Assembly: GCA_025454895.1 (NCBI GenBank)
Contig: JALONO010000015.1
Span: forward strand, 1 to 36,015
Reading direction: 5' to 3'
From: Bernardetiaceae bacterium
GTDB lineage: Bacteria > Bacteroidota > Bacteroidia > Cytophagales > Thermoflexibacteraceae
DNA length: 36,015 nt
Position numbers and translations under genes: made by a program. This document shows positions 1 to 8,116 of this stretch, in pieces (within the stretch, counting starts at the first letter, position 1; every line of letters begins with the position of its first letter). Below the pieces are notes generated by a model. The model saw only the letters and a program-made list of their open reading frames with translations. It was not told the origin of the DNA and did no database searches.

Positions 1-155
1 TTGGCGGCGCGCCACTCGCCCGCCGGGGGCAGCGGGTCGTAGGGGGCCGGGGCCTCGGGCGGGTCGGCGGGCTTCTGGCACAAAAAGCTGGCCAGCGGCA
101 GCAGGGCCAGCAGGCCCCAGGCGGCCCAGCGGGCGGGTGTTGGGTGGTTTTTCAT
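1..155 (-). CDS. Lipoprotein or secreted protein, N-terminal part only
   Basis: The gene runs off the left edge of the window, so only its first 51 codons are visible. The start is an ATG at 155-153. The visible peptide begins MKNHPTPARW, continues into a hydrophobic stretch (AAWGLLALLPLASFLC) and then a Pro/Ala-rich linker starting QKPADPPEAP. The Cys after a short hydrophobic core suggests a signal peptide, possibly a lipoprotein signal, but the residues before the Cys (SFL) are a poor lipobox. No domain is visible in this fragment, so no function is offered. Confidence 0.55.
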   Translation of the reverse strand, partial: MKNHPTPARWAAWGLLALLPLASFLCQKPADPPEAPAPYDPLPPAGEWRAA

Positions 156-362
156 GGCTGAGTTAGGTTACGCCCCAGTGCGGGGGGCAAAAGCAGTTGA
201 GCAAGAGGGTCGTCCCCTAGACCCGCCAAACCGCCAAATGGTTGCACTTTGGCCTCACATTGAGCAACGGAATGAGCGATCGCTTACCGCCCGGCCAGCC
301 GCTGGCGAGGCCGTTACGGCAAGGTGAAATCTTTAAAAAATCTTGATAATCAATAAATTGAA

Positions 363-1058
363 CTAGCCTTTTGGCGCCGGGGTAAAAAACGGCTTCAGGT
401 AATTTGGCTCAAAATAGGCCAGGTCCACCAAATGGGGCCGTTGCAGGGCCAGCGCGCCCACGGCCCGCGCGGTGGGTTGCGCCTGCGGGTAGGCGCGCAG
501 GCGCGGGTGCGGCACGGCGGCGGCCAGTTTGGTCGCCCCGCTGCCCATCGCCACTACTGGGCGGTGGGCCAGTTCGGTTTGCAGGGTGTCAGTGGTTACA
601 ATGTGGGGTTCCGGGGGCCGCACCCATTGCAAGTCGGCGGTGAGCCAGGCCCAGTACACCTCCTGGCGGCGGGCATCCAACAAAGGGCAAAACAGCGTGC
701 CGGGGGCAAAGGCCGGGTCTTGGGCCAGGGGGAGGGCCAAGGCCAACAGCGTGTCCACCGCCAGCAGCGGGATGTCCAGCGCGAAACAAAGGCCCTTGGC
801 CGTGGCCCCGCCAATGCGCAGCCCCGTGTACGAGCCAGGCCCGGCCGATACCGCGATGGCCTCCACTTGGTCTAGCCGCCGCTGGGCCTGCCGGAGGGTT
901 TGCTCAATGAGCAGGGTGAGCCGGGCCGCGTGCGATTTTTCCTGGGCCAACTCGGTGTAGGCCACCAACTCGCCGCCTTCGTGCAGGGCCACCGAGCACA
1001 GCGGCCCGGAGGTTTCCAAGCTCAGCACCCGGGCCAGGGGGGTAATATTTGAGGGCAT
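363..1058 (-). CDS. tsaB: tRNA threonylcarbamoyladenosine biosynthesis protein TsaB
   Basis: TsaB is the non-catalytic partner of TsaD in the cytoplasmic complex that makes N6-threonylcarbamoyladenosine at position 37 of ANN-decoding tRNAs. The family signature is clear: VLSLETSGPLCSVAL near the N-terminus (ASKHA fold, phosphate-1-like loop), then SAGPGSYTGLRIG and AKGLCFALDIPLLAVDTL. At 231 aa the length is normal. The open frame extends upstream to 1139, but those residues are not TsaB-like, so the ATG at 1058 is preferred. A GTG at 1028 is a real alternative because a perfect -7 box (TAATTTTG, minus strand, 1062-1069) would put the transcription start at about 1055. Divergent from the gene at 1120. 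Confidence 0.93.
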   Translation of the reverse strand: MPSNITPLARVLSLETSGPLCSVALHEGGELVAYTELAQEKSHAARLTLLIEQTLRQAQRRLDQVEAIAVSAGPGSYTGLRIGGATAKGLCFALDIPLLAVDTLLALALPLAQDPAFAPGTLFCPLLDARRQEVYWAWLTADLQWVRPPEPHIVTTDTLQTELAHRPVVAMGSGATKLAAAVPHPRLRAYPQAQPTARAVGALALQRPHLVDLAYFEPNYLKPFFTPAPKG

Positions 1059-1061
1059 GGG

Positions 1062-1069
1062 CAAAATTA
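1062..1069 (-). promoter_or_regulatory. Possible -7 box for tsaB
   Basis: CAAAATTA on the plus strand reads TAATTTTG on the minus strand, an exact TAnnTTTG Bacteroidota -7 element. It lies 3 bp before the ATG at 1058 and 33 bp before the GTG at 1028. No good TTTG -33 element is seen at the usual spacing. If used, it favours the GTG start of tsaB. Confidence 0.3.
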
Positions 1070-1119
1070 ACGGCCCCAAACCGAGTTTGGCACTTTTTTT
1101 TCGGCAAACCTGCTTAACC

Positions 1120-2088
1120 ATGGTCATCTCCCAAATCAAGTATTTAATAGCCGCCGGTCTGCTGGCTTTGGCCCTCGGGGGGGCCGTGTCCCCCGTCGCT
1201 CCGCCAGTGGCTGGGCGGCCGTTTACGGCCCAAACCCTGGCCCGGCATTACCGCCCCCGGCTCGACTCGCCCACCCCGGAGGGCAGCGGCGGCTCGGACA
1301 GCACCCGCAAAAAAGCCGAGCGGTGCGTGTGCCCGCCCGTGGAGCCTGACTATTCGGTGGAAAGCATCAAAGCCGAGTTCCAAACCCTCCGCTACGACAC
1401 CTTGGCCGTTGACCCCAACATTACCGGGGCGGACAAAGCCAAGGAACGGGCCGCCCGTGAAACCGAACGCCGCGAGCGCCGCCTGGCCAAACTGCGCGAC
1501 AAAACGTATTACCTGGAAATGCTGAAACGGCTGCGCCAACTCGATGGGTTGCGCCTGCAAGCCTGCTGTTTGGTCATTTACCTCCAACGCGAGGTGGGCA
1601 ACCCGGGCATGATGGACGGCAACGCCAGCAAGGCCCTGAAAGAACGGGCCGAGTTGCAGCGGGTGATCGGCCGGAACTGGGGCCTGCTCAACACCGACTT
1701 GCAAATCATTGAAGATGAGCGCGGTGCCCAAGCCCAAAAGAACGTGAAATACCTGGAAACCACCTTTCGCAGCATGGACGACAGCACGGCCCTGAAATAC
1801 CTGGACCAGCCCGACGTGCGCCAAATGGTGGAAACCCTGAAGGAAAACATCTTCTTCAGCCGCAATCCGCCTAACCTCAACTGCCAAGGCGGGGTGGGCA
1901 ACTGGCTCAAGCCGCTGCCCCGCGAAGCCATCGGCGACATCAACCCCCAAGACGGTTGCGTGGGGTATAACGTATCGCTAGGGCGGGGCTACAACCTCAT
2001 CGTGGCCCGCCTCACCGACAAGCGGGTTATCGCCATCGTTTGGGATAAAACCAAGGAAGGATATTTCGGGGCCGTCAAACTTATTTGA
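1120..2088 (+). CDS. Secreted protein of unknown function
   Basis: No family was recognised. The product is 322 aa from the ATG at 1120, which begins a clean signal peptide (MVISQIKYLIAAGLLALALG, then AVSPVAPPVA). The mature region has a Ser/Gly-rich linker, a CVCPPVEPDYSVE motif, a strongly charged helical middle (many Arg, Lys and Glu around residues 100-145) and a C-terminal half ending in a beta-rich segment with RGYNLIVARL and RVIAIVWDKTKEGYFGAVKLI. Pairs of Cys at the mature N-terminus and in RLQACCLVIY suggest disulphides in the periplasm. It is divergent from tsaB (61 bp between starts). The frame opens earlier, at 1057, but that would overlap tsaB and bury the signal peptide. Confidence 0.75.
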   Translation: MVISQIKYLIAAGLLALALGGAVSPVAPPVAGRPFTAQTLARHYRPRLDSPTPEGSGGSDSTRKKAERCVCPPVEPDYSVESIKAEFQTLRYDTLAVDPNITGADKAKERAARETERRERRLAKLRDKTYYLEMLKRLRQLDGLRLQACCLVIYLQREVGNPGMMDGNASKALKERAELQRVIGRNWGLLNTDLQIIEDERGAQAQKNVKYLETTFRSMDDSTALKYLDQPDVRQMVETLKENIFFSRNPPNLNCQGGVGNWLKPLPREAIGDINPQDGCVGYNVSLGRGYNLIVARLTDKRVIAIVWDKTKEGYFGAVKLI

Positions 2089-2169
2089 TGATTTCAATGG
2101 CTCATCTCCCGGTTTTCTTGGCTTTTTTTGATTATTTAACGATAATGTAACATTTTAACTGGTTTTTTA

Positions 2170-2200
2170 TTTGCTAGTTAATGTGTATTGCCTAATTTTG
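2170..2200 (+). promoter_or_regulatory. Full Bacteroidota-type promoter in intergenic DNA
   Basis: TTTG at 2170-2173 and TAATTTTG at 2193-2200 are separated by 19 bp. This matches the TTTG / TAnnTTTG arrangement used by the Bacteroidota primary sigma factor. Transcription would start near 2207. No credible gene follows before the hairpin at 2263-2294, so the promoter probably serves a small RNA. Confidence 0.5.
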
Positions 2201-2206
2201 TGGCCC

Positions 2207-2294
2207 AATGCTTCATAGAGCAAAAGGATTTTGGAGTTTTTTCATTTTCATATTTACTGGAGAAAAACCTGGAGCTTTGCGCCGGGTTTTTTTG
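2207..2294 (+). ncRNA. Predicted small RNA of about 88 nt
   Basis: The boundaries are inferred from the promoter at 2170-2200 and the intrinsic terminator ending at 2294. The stretch has an AT-rich 5' part (long U runs around 2237-2256) and a 3' hairpin. An ATG at 2208 opens a frame, but that frame runs through both terminators with no sign of selection, so coding is unlikely. It does not match any RNA family I can recognise by eye. Confidence 0.4.
2263..2294 (+). terminator. Rho-independent terminator
   Basis: The stem AAAACCTGG pairs with CCGGGTTTT (one G-T wobble) across a loop of about 9 nt, followed by a run of seven T. It lies about 175 bp after the stop of the secreted protein gene and directly at the end of the predicted small RNA. 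Confidence 0.6.
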
Positions 2295-2346
2295 TTTTGG
2301 GGCCAGCGGGTAAGCCGCCAAGCAATCCTCGCCCTGATAAAGCCAA

Positions 2347-2382
2347 AGCCCCCAGGGTGCTACCAATCCTGGGGGCTAATTT
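2347..2382 (+). terminator. Second, stronger hairpin terminator
   Basis: AGCCCCCAGG (2347-2356) and CCTGGGGGCT (2368-2377) form a perfect 10-bp stem with an 11-nt loop, followed by AATTTTT. Minus-strand reading also gives a T-containing tail, so it could work in both directions. It insulates the small-RNA region from the element at 2514. Confidence 0.6.
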
Positions 2383-2513
2383 TTCCGCTTCAAAACTTTC
2401 ACGGGCCAGCAGGGCCGTCAACCCAAAACCAAATGCGGATTGAGGGTTTTTGATAGTACAAGTAGCTGACAATCAAGGAGAAAATCCCTACATCCCGCAA
2501 TCATTTTAGTATT

Positions 2514-2796
2514 AGACCTCTTGCGGATTAGGTTTTTGGCCGGGTGAAAGTCCGGAATTTTCGTTCAAAAACCGCCTTTTTTTGGCCCCACCCTGTCCCT
2601 CCCCCAACGGGCAGGGGCGATCCCTTCTAATTTTAGTGGCTTGGAGGGATGGTTTTCGCCAAGTTTGGCACGTCCAAAAGCTCAAAACTAGCTTTGCGCC
2701 TTAGCGGCTTTGCGAGAAATATTTTTGAACGGATCACCTGCCCAACGGGGAGGGGACACAATTTCGACCTGAGTACGACTAATATGCAAGAGGTCT
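2514..2796 (+). mobile_element. MITE-like element, copy A (283 bp)
   Basis: The ends are AGACCTCTTGCGGATTAG at the left and, as the inverse complement, CTAATATGCAAGAGGTCT at the right. ATT is duplicated on both sides (2511-2513 and 2797-2799). It is the longest copy of the family and contains no plausible gene. The right end abuts the lipoprotein gene that stops at 2798: two of the three duplicated bases are also part of its TAA stop codon. It is in the same orientation as copies B, C and F. Its right-end sequence is closest to that of copy E. Confidence 0.8.
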
Positions 2797-2797
2797 A

Positions 2798-3247
2798 TTA
2801 CTCCACGGGCACTAGTTCGTAGGTGATCTCCGGCTCGGTTTTGTCCTGGGTGCGGGGCACGCGCCAGCGCAATTGAAGCTGGCTGGCCGTTATGGGAACC
2901 ACGATAGCCAAGGCCACCTCACTGGGCGTGCCCCGGTCCAGGGTGAGGCGGATGGGGTTGTTAGTGTCGTTCAAGAGCCAAGTGCCCGTGTTGCCGGGGG
3001 TGAGGTTAGGGCGCGGCGCGCCTCCGGGCGTAACGGTGTAGCTGCCACCATCGGTAGTAGCGCCAGCCGTGAACCGCAGCCGGAAGTTGGCGTAGTTGCC
3101 CTGGTTGTCCACCTGGCCGTTGATCAAGGCCCGGGCCACCCGCCATTCGCGGGCCAGTAGTTCGGCCGGGGTGGGGTCGTTGTTGCGGCGGCGGCACTGG
3201 GCCAATAGCATCACCAAGGCCAAACTTATCAAAAGGTTTTTTTTCAT
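2798..3247 (-). CDS. Small lipoprotein, possibly lipocalin-like
   Basis: This 149-aa product starts MKKNLLISLALVMLLAQC, a textbook lipoprotein signal with the lipobox LLAQC (Cys18). The mature part has a helix with REWRVARALI and then alternating beta segments (ANFRLRFTAG, SYTVTPGG, GTWLLNDTN, PIRLTLDRG, LQLRWRVPR), a pattern like the lipocalin-type lipoproteins common in Bacteroidota. The family assignment is inference from the pattern only. It is probably held on the outer membrane. The stop codon overlaps the target duplication of element A, whose insertion kept the reading frame intact. The next gene on the same strand (3561-7622) is 313 bp upstream and probably separately transcribed. 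Confidence 0.75.
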   Translation of the reverse strand: MKKNLLISLALVMLLAQCRRRNNDPTPAELLAREWRVARALINGQVDNQGNYANFRLRFTAGATTDGGSYTVTPGGAPRPNLTPGNTGTWLLNDTNNPIRLTLDRGTPSEVALAIVVPITASQLQLRWRVPRTQDKTEPEITYELVPVE

Positions 3248-3510
3248 CTTTTAAGCAATTGAGATAGAAGGAAGGTAAAAGAAAAGGGGACGGTGGCGGG
3301 CGTGGCCCAAGCCTCGGCCGGGCCAATACCGCCCCCGACCACTGGGTAATCGATGGTCTGATTGCTCAGTCTGATTGATACCAAAATCAAATCGGGATTA
3401 CGAATTTTTGACGTAACAAAAGATTGATCAACCAGGGGAACAATTATTTAGTCAGGCAATCATCCAGTTATTCTAAATTACTGATTTTTAATTTCTTACC
3501 AGAAGAAATA

Positions 3511-3555
3511 ACCCAAAGGAGCGGGCTAGGGGAAGGCTGGCCCGCCCCATTGGGT
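3511..3555 (-). terminator. Compound hairpin after the giant T9SS gene
   Basis: Two nested inverted repeats, ACCCAA/TTGGGT (outer) and GCGGGC/GCCCGC (3521-3526 and 3540-3545, inner), lie 5 bp after the stop of the minus-strand gene at 3561. The following minus-strand sequence is only moderately T-rich (TATTTCTTCT), so the terminator call is tentative. The remaining intergenic DNA, 3248-3510, shows nothing else convincing. Confidence 0.4.
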
Positions 3556-3560
3556 AGAGG

Positions 3561-6500
3561 TTACTGCCTCACCAGTCGATGGGTGAACTTTTGGCCGCCC
3601 ACCTCTATTTCAAGCAGGTACAGCCCGGTGGGCAAACCCGTTAGGTTGAGCACGGTGTTCTCCTCGGCGGGGCGCACGGTTTCGGTGGGCCGCAGCACCC
3701 GGCCTTGCAGGTCGGCAATGCGCACCGTGCGGCCCTGGGCTTGGCTGGCCCACCTAATGTTGAACTGGCCGCTGGCCGAAGGATTGGGGTACACCGCGAA
3801 CCACCGCCCGGCGGTGGGGTCTTCGCCCGCCACCACAATGTTCACCACTTTTTCCACCGTCCGTTGGCTTTGCGGGCACTCGAGGCTGGTGGCTGTTAGG
3901 CGCACCCGATACGCCCCCGCGCGCTGGTACGTGTGGCTGGGCCTAGCCCCGGTGCCCCGGTTGCCGTCGCCAAAATCCCAGTCGAAGCGGGCGCGGTGGG
4001 CGGTGGTCAGTTGGGTCTGGAAACGGACCTGGCTAGGGTCGTTGCGGTCGGGTTCGGAGGCAAAGTCGAGGTTGGTGGGGTCAAAAAAGGCTACCCACAC
4101 GGCATCTTCCACGGTATTGCCGCAACTGGTGGTAACCTGTACCGTGTAACGCCCGCTTTGCCGCACCGTGAGGCGGCGTTGGGTGCTGCCGTCTGGCCAG
4201 CGGTAGGCGGTGCCCCCAGCCCCGGCATCGAGCACAAAGGTTGGCTCGCAGGCGCGGAGGGTGTCGGGCCAGATACTGGTCAACTGCCTCGGGAACAGTA
4301 CGTACACCGAATCGCGCAGGGTGTTTTGGCACGAGTCGGTAATGGTAACCAGGTAGCGGCCGTTTTGGGTGGCCGTCAATCGGCGGGCGGTGCTGCCGTC
4401 TTGCCAGCGGTAGGTGGCCCCGGGGTTGCCTGCGTCCAACAGCAAGTCGTTGTTGCAAACGCTCACGGTGTCGCGGGCAAACGGATCGGCCAGCCGGTCC
4501 AAGCTCACCACTACGCTGTCGGTGGCGGTGCGGCCGCAGCTATCGGTTACCGTAACCCGGTACCGGCCCGACTGCCGGGCGGTGAACCGTTGCCCGGTGC
4601 TGCCGTCTTGCCAGCGGTAACGCATGCCGGGGTTGCCCGCGTCCAGTTCCAAGCTAGGGCGGCAGGTGCGTAGGGTGTCAAGCCCCAAGTCCACTCTGGC
4701 CACGGGCGGGAAACGGACTTCCACCGTATCGGCCACCTCGGTGTCGCAGTTGCGGGGTTTCACGCTTACCCAGTACACGCCGGGGCGGGTTACCCGCAGG
4801 CGTTGGCTAGTGCTGCCGTTGTTCCAGCGGTAGGTGGCCCCTTCGTTACCCGCGTTGAGTTCTACGGAAGGCTCGCACGCGATGAGGGGGCTAGTGCCTA
4901 GCTCCACCGTGGGCCGTGGCACCACGGTAACGGTTACGCGCGCCGAGTCTTCGGGGCAGGGGCCGTTGCCCAGCACCCGCACGGTGTAGGTGGTGGTGCG
5001 GAGGGGCCGCACCGTGGGCCGGGACGAAAACGGATTGGAAAGCCCCACCGAAGGCGACCAGACGTAAAACGCTCCCCCCGTGGCCCGGAGTTCGGCCTGG
5101 CCCCCTTCGCACACGGTAATTTGGCTGGCCGCCACCTGCGCCCGGATCCGGTCCGTGAAACTCACCCGCACCGAGTCGGAGACGGAGCAACCGCCGGGGC
5201 TGGTTACCCTCACCCAATACAGCCCGGCCTGATTGACCTGGATGGCTGACTCGCGGCTACCCGTGGACCACTCGTAAATATTATTGTCGCCGGGGATGAA
5301 GGCACTCAAAAACGCTTGGCCGCCCCGGCAAACGGTGAGGTCGTCTTGCGGGAACTGGGTGAGTACCGGTTGGGGGTTTACGGTTACCCGCACCGAGTCC
5401 ACCACTTCGCCGCAGGCCGAGTTGGTGCGGATGCGCACCCGATAAACCGTGGTGCGCTGGGGCCGGGCCACCGGGCTAGCCACGCGGGGGTCCGACAAGC
5501 CCGCCGCCGGGAACCATTCGTAACTGGTGCCGCCCGAGGCGGCCAGCGGGGCACTGCTGCCCAGGCAAATACGCACGTTGCGGTTGGCCACGCCAGCTTC
5601 CACCACGGCGGCAATCACAATCTCGTCGGTGGCTTCGCAGCCGTTGCGGCGCACTTTTACGCTATACCGGCCGGGGCGCAGCACTTCCAGCCGCCGGGTG
5701 TTGGCCCCGTTGCTCCATTCGTATTCGGCGTCGGCCACCCCGGCATCCAGGGTGAGCCGCTGGCCGGGGCACAGCACGGTGTCGCGGCCCAGGTTTACGC
5801 TGAGGCTGCCCGCACTCACCCGGATCAGGTTGGTGCGTTCCAGTCGGTTTTCGCCGTTGGGGCCGGTGGCCACCAGCACCACGGTGTAAGTGCCGTCGCG
5901 CTCGTAGCGCACGGCCGGGGTGCGTTCGGTAGAAGTAGCCGGGGTGCCACCCGGAAACTGCCAGGCAAACGAGGTGGCGTGGCGGCTCTGGTTGGTAAAC
6001 TGCACCTCGCCGGGGCCACACAGGGCCGTGCGGCTCGGCTCAAATAAGGCCACGGGCCGGGCCACCACCTGCCGGCAGTTGGCCTCGGGCACCCGTTGCA
6101 TGGGCGCAGGGCCGCAAATAGGGGCCGCCGTGAGGCTGTTTTGCACGATCCGATTGCCCGCCGCCCGGTTGTTGGCGTTGAGTTGCCGTTTTACCTGGCC
6201 CGGCCGCAGGCGGTAATACATCAGGTCGGCGGGGTCGTTGACGGCCTCGAGCTGGCTGGCCCGGCCCAACAGGCGCAGCACCTCCGACTCGAAGTCCATT
6301 TCGCCGGGGCCGGGGTTGCCCTCAAAAGCCCAGCGCAGGTTCTGGTCCAACACCATTGTGAAGCCTTGGAGCCAATAATGGCGTTGCCCGCCCGCCTGGC
6401 AGCTTTCATAAACGGAGAAAAAGTAACTGGGCGAGTTGTCGCCAAAAGGCGGGATTTCGCCGATGGTGATCGAGCTGACCCCGTTGAACCCGGTACCTCC

Positions 6501-7622
6501 AATCGGCCCTTCGGCGGCAGCCACTTGCAAATTGATGCCCGTGGCGCAACGCCAAGTAGCAAAAGCCCGGCTCAAAGCCGCCATTTGCCGGGTATTGGCA
6601 AAAAACTGCGGATCCACAAAAACGGTGTAGCCGCCCTCGCTATTCAGGTTGAGCAGCAAAGGGTTTTGGGGCGGGCGGCCCTGCCCGGTGGTATCGCCAA
6701 AAAAGCCGAATTTTTGGGTGGTGAGCGCGTAATTCACTTGCAGGTTCTCCAGGCTTTCAAATATTTCCCCTCGGTCGTTGCGCACGGCAATTAGCCCAGT
6801 GCCGGCAAAAGCGGGCACGTACACTTCTATCCGGGTATCGGACCAAGAGATCAACTCCGACAAGTCAGGCTGCCAAAACCCGAATTCCGAGATCAGTTCG
6901 CGCGTGGAGGCCCCGCCGTCGTCGTTACGGGTAAACAGCACGTTGCCGCGCTGGCCCCGCCGGGCACCAAAGCCCCGGCCGTTAATGGTGAGGCGGGTGC
7001 GGGTACCCGCTTCCACTACCCGGGGGAAAAACGACTCGATTTCCACATCTTCGGTGCGGGCGTGGGCGGGCCGGGGTTCAAAGGCGGCCAGGTGCTGGTC
7101 GCTGCCGGGCTGCACGTAGGTGAACGGCCCGCTGGCCTGCAACGCCGGGTACACCTGCTGCCGCAGGTTGCCCAGTCCGGTGCCGCTGGCGGTTACCGCG
7201 CGCCGCCGCACCGGGTCGTAATGGGCAAAGCCGTTGGGGATCAGCTCGTAACGTCCGGCCACCTGGCGCAGAAAATACAGCCCGGTTTCACCGGGGTTGG
7301 GCAAGTGGGCACTGGTAACCACCCAGTTTTGCTCGGAGGTGCCGCCCTCGGCCCAAAAGTGGGCTGCCGGGCCAAGCTGGGCCAACTGCCCTTTGGCCAC
7401 TTTGTACACCTCGAGCGAGAAACGGGTAAATACGGTTTTACGCTGGGGGTCCCACTGGCCCGCCTGTTGGGTGATTTTGCCTTCCACCACCAAATCGGCT
7501 TGGGGCAAGATGCGCGATAGCCAGTCGCCCGGCTGGGAAACGGGCTGGGATTGGGCCTGCCTGGCCAGCCAAGGGCAAAACAGGGCCACCCCGATGAGAC
7601 ATCGGAATAGTTGGGTTTTCAT
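3561..7622 (-). CDS. Giant T9SS-secreted protein with dead matrixin-like domain, PKD and Ig-like repeats
   Basis: The 1353-aa product has a signal peptide (MKTQLFRCLIGVALFCPWLA), an N-terminal domain, a TIG/IPT-like domain (about 193-295), and a matrixin-like domain (about 330-475). These are followed by a PKD-like domain (about 520-600), eight Ig-like repeats of about 70 residues (about 605-1185, each with a central YxWxxGS-type strand), a PKD domain with FDWDFGDG (about 1190-1260) and a type A sorting domain (VYPNPSASGQF to the C-terminal KFTHRLVRQ). It should be exported by the type IX system and anchored or released at the cell surface. In the matrixin-like domain the zinc motif is destroyed: residues 450-460 read RLLGRASQLEA where active relatives have HExxHxxxxxH, while the following DPADLMYY is kept. 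A role in adhesion or binding rather than proteolysis is inferred. Repeats 6 and 7 are nearly identical. Confidence 0.9.
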   Translation of the reverse strand: MKTQLFRCLIGVALFCPWLARQAQSQPVSQPGDWLSRILPQADLVVEGKITQQAGQWDPQRKTVFTRFSLEVYKVAKGQLAQLGPAAHFWAEGGTSEQNWVVTSAHLPNPGETGLYFLRQVAGRYELIPNGFAHYDPVRRRAVTASGTGLGNLRQQVYPALQASGPFTYVQPGSDQHLAAFEPRPAHARTEDVEIESFFPRVVEAGTRTRLTINGRGFGARRGQRGNVLFTRNDDGGASTRELISEFGFWQPDLSELISWSDTRIEVYVPAFAGTGLIAVRNDRGEIFESLENLQVNYALTTQKFGFFGDTTGQGRPPQNPLLLNLNSEGGYTVFVDPQFFANTRQMAALSRAFATWRCATGINLQVAAAEGPIGGTGFNGVSSITIGEIPPFGDNSPSYFFSVYESCQAGGQRHYWLQGFTMVLDQNLRWAFEGNPGPGEMDFESEVLRLLGRASQLEAVNDPADLMYYRLRPGQVKRQLNANNRAAGNRIVQNSLTAAPICGPAPMQRVPEANCRQVVARPVALFEPSRTALCGPGEVQFTNQSRHATSFAWQFPGGTPATSTERTPAVRYERDGTYTVVLVATGPNGENRLERTNLIRVSAGSLSVNLGRDTVLCPGQRLTLDAGVADAEYEWSNGANTRRLEVLRPGRYSVKVRRNGCEATDEIVIAAVVEAGVANRNVRICLGSSAPLAASGGTSYEWFPAAGLSDPRVASPVARPQRTTVYRVRIRTNSACGEVVDSVRVTVNPQPVLTQFPQDDLTVCRGGQAFLSAFIPGDNNIYEWSTGSRESAIQVNQAGLYWVRVTSPGGCSVSDSVRVSFTDRIRAQVAASQITVCEGGQAELRATGGAFYVWSPSVGLSNPFSSRPTVRPLRTTTYTVRVLGNGPCPEDSARVTVTVVPRPTVELGTSPLIACEPSVELNAGNEGATYRWNNGSTSQRLRVTRPGVYWVSVKPRNCDTEVADTVEVRFPPVARVDLGLDTLRTCRPSLELDAGNPGMRYRWQDGSTGQRFTARQSGRYRVTVTDSCGRTATDSVVVSLDRLADPFARDTVSVCNNDLLLDAGNPGATYRWQDGSTARRLTATQNGRYLVTITDSCQNTLRDSVYVLFPRQLTSIWPDTLRACEPTFVLDAGAGGTAYRWPDGSTQRRLTVRQSGRYTVQVTTSCGNTVEDAVWVAFFDPTNLDFASEPDRNDPSQVRFQTQLTTAHRARFDWDFGDGNRGTGARPSHTYQRAGAYRVRLTATSLECPQSQRTVEKVVNIVVAGEDPTAGRWFAVYPNPSASGQFNIRWASQAQGRTVRIADLQGRVLRPTETVRPAEENTVLNLTGLPTGLYLLEIEVGGQKFTHRLVRQ

Positions 7623-8116
7623 ACAACAATATTTGACGATTTAAGGATTGAAAACTGTTGCCTTGACGTAGCAGAACGGCCAAGGCGTTGCAACAAAACC
7701 GAAGTTTTTTAGGGAAGAATAATTTTTATCGGTTTTACTTGGTAATGCCGATAAACAGATGCTTTTTACGGGCGCGCGTCCGCAGACGGCCTAGGCGCAA
7801 ACTTGGTTGCAATGGTAAATAAAATTCTGGTTTAAATATCTGAAACCAATGAGTAAATTTAATTACGTGGATTAAAAATGATGAGTTTTAAAGATGAATT
7901 TATTTACACGGAGCATACGCTTTTTGCTACCCATCGTTTGGTAGTATGGATCATTCTGCCAAACGATTGGCTTAGGAAAATGACCAATATTGAGTTGCGG
8001 CATTGGTCATGCACCAGGTGCTTATCTTCTGAGCGGATATTCCAAAATAAAAATGCCCCGCCCGTGCGAGGCACGAGCGAGGCAAGAAAGTTGAAAACGT
8101 TAGCGTCTTAGACAAA
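7623..8116. other. AT-rich intergenic region without a supportable gene
   Basis: About 490 bp lie between the start of the T9SS protein gene and element B. The stretch is clearly more AT-rich than the genes beside it. A 77-codon open frame at 7878-8111 (plus strand) has no recognisable features and is not called. No exact TAnnTTTG box for the T9SS gene was found. The closest is CAAACTTG at about 7798, one base off on the minus strand. Confidence 0.5.

Noticed and set aside
2208-2453. 81-codon frame overlapping the predicted small RNA
   Set aside because: It runs through two strong terminator hairpins and encodes a low-information peptide.
7878-8111. 77-codon plus-strand open frame in AT-rich DNA
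   Set aside because: No signal, domain or start context; ends just before element B, and composition matches non-coding DNA.
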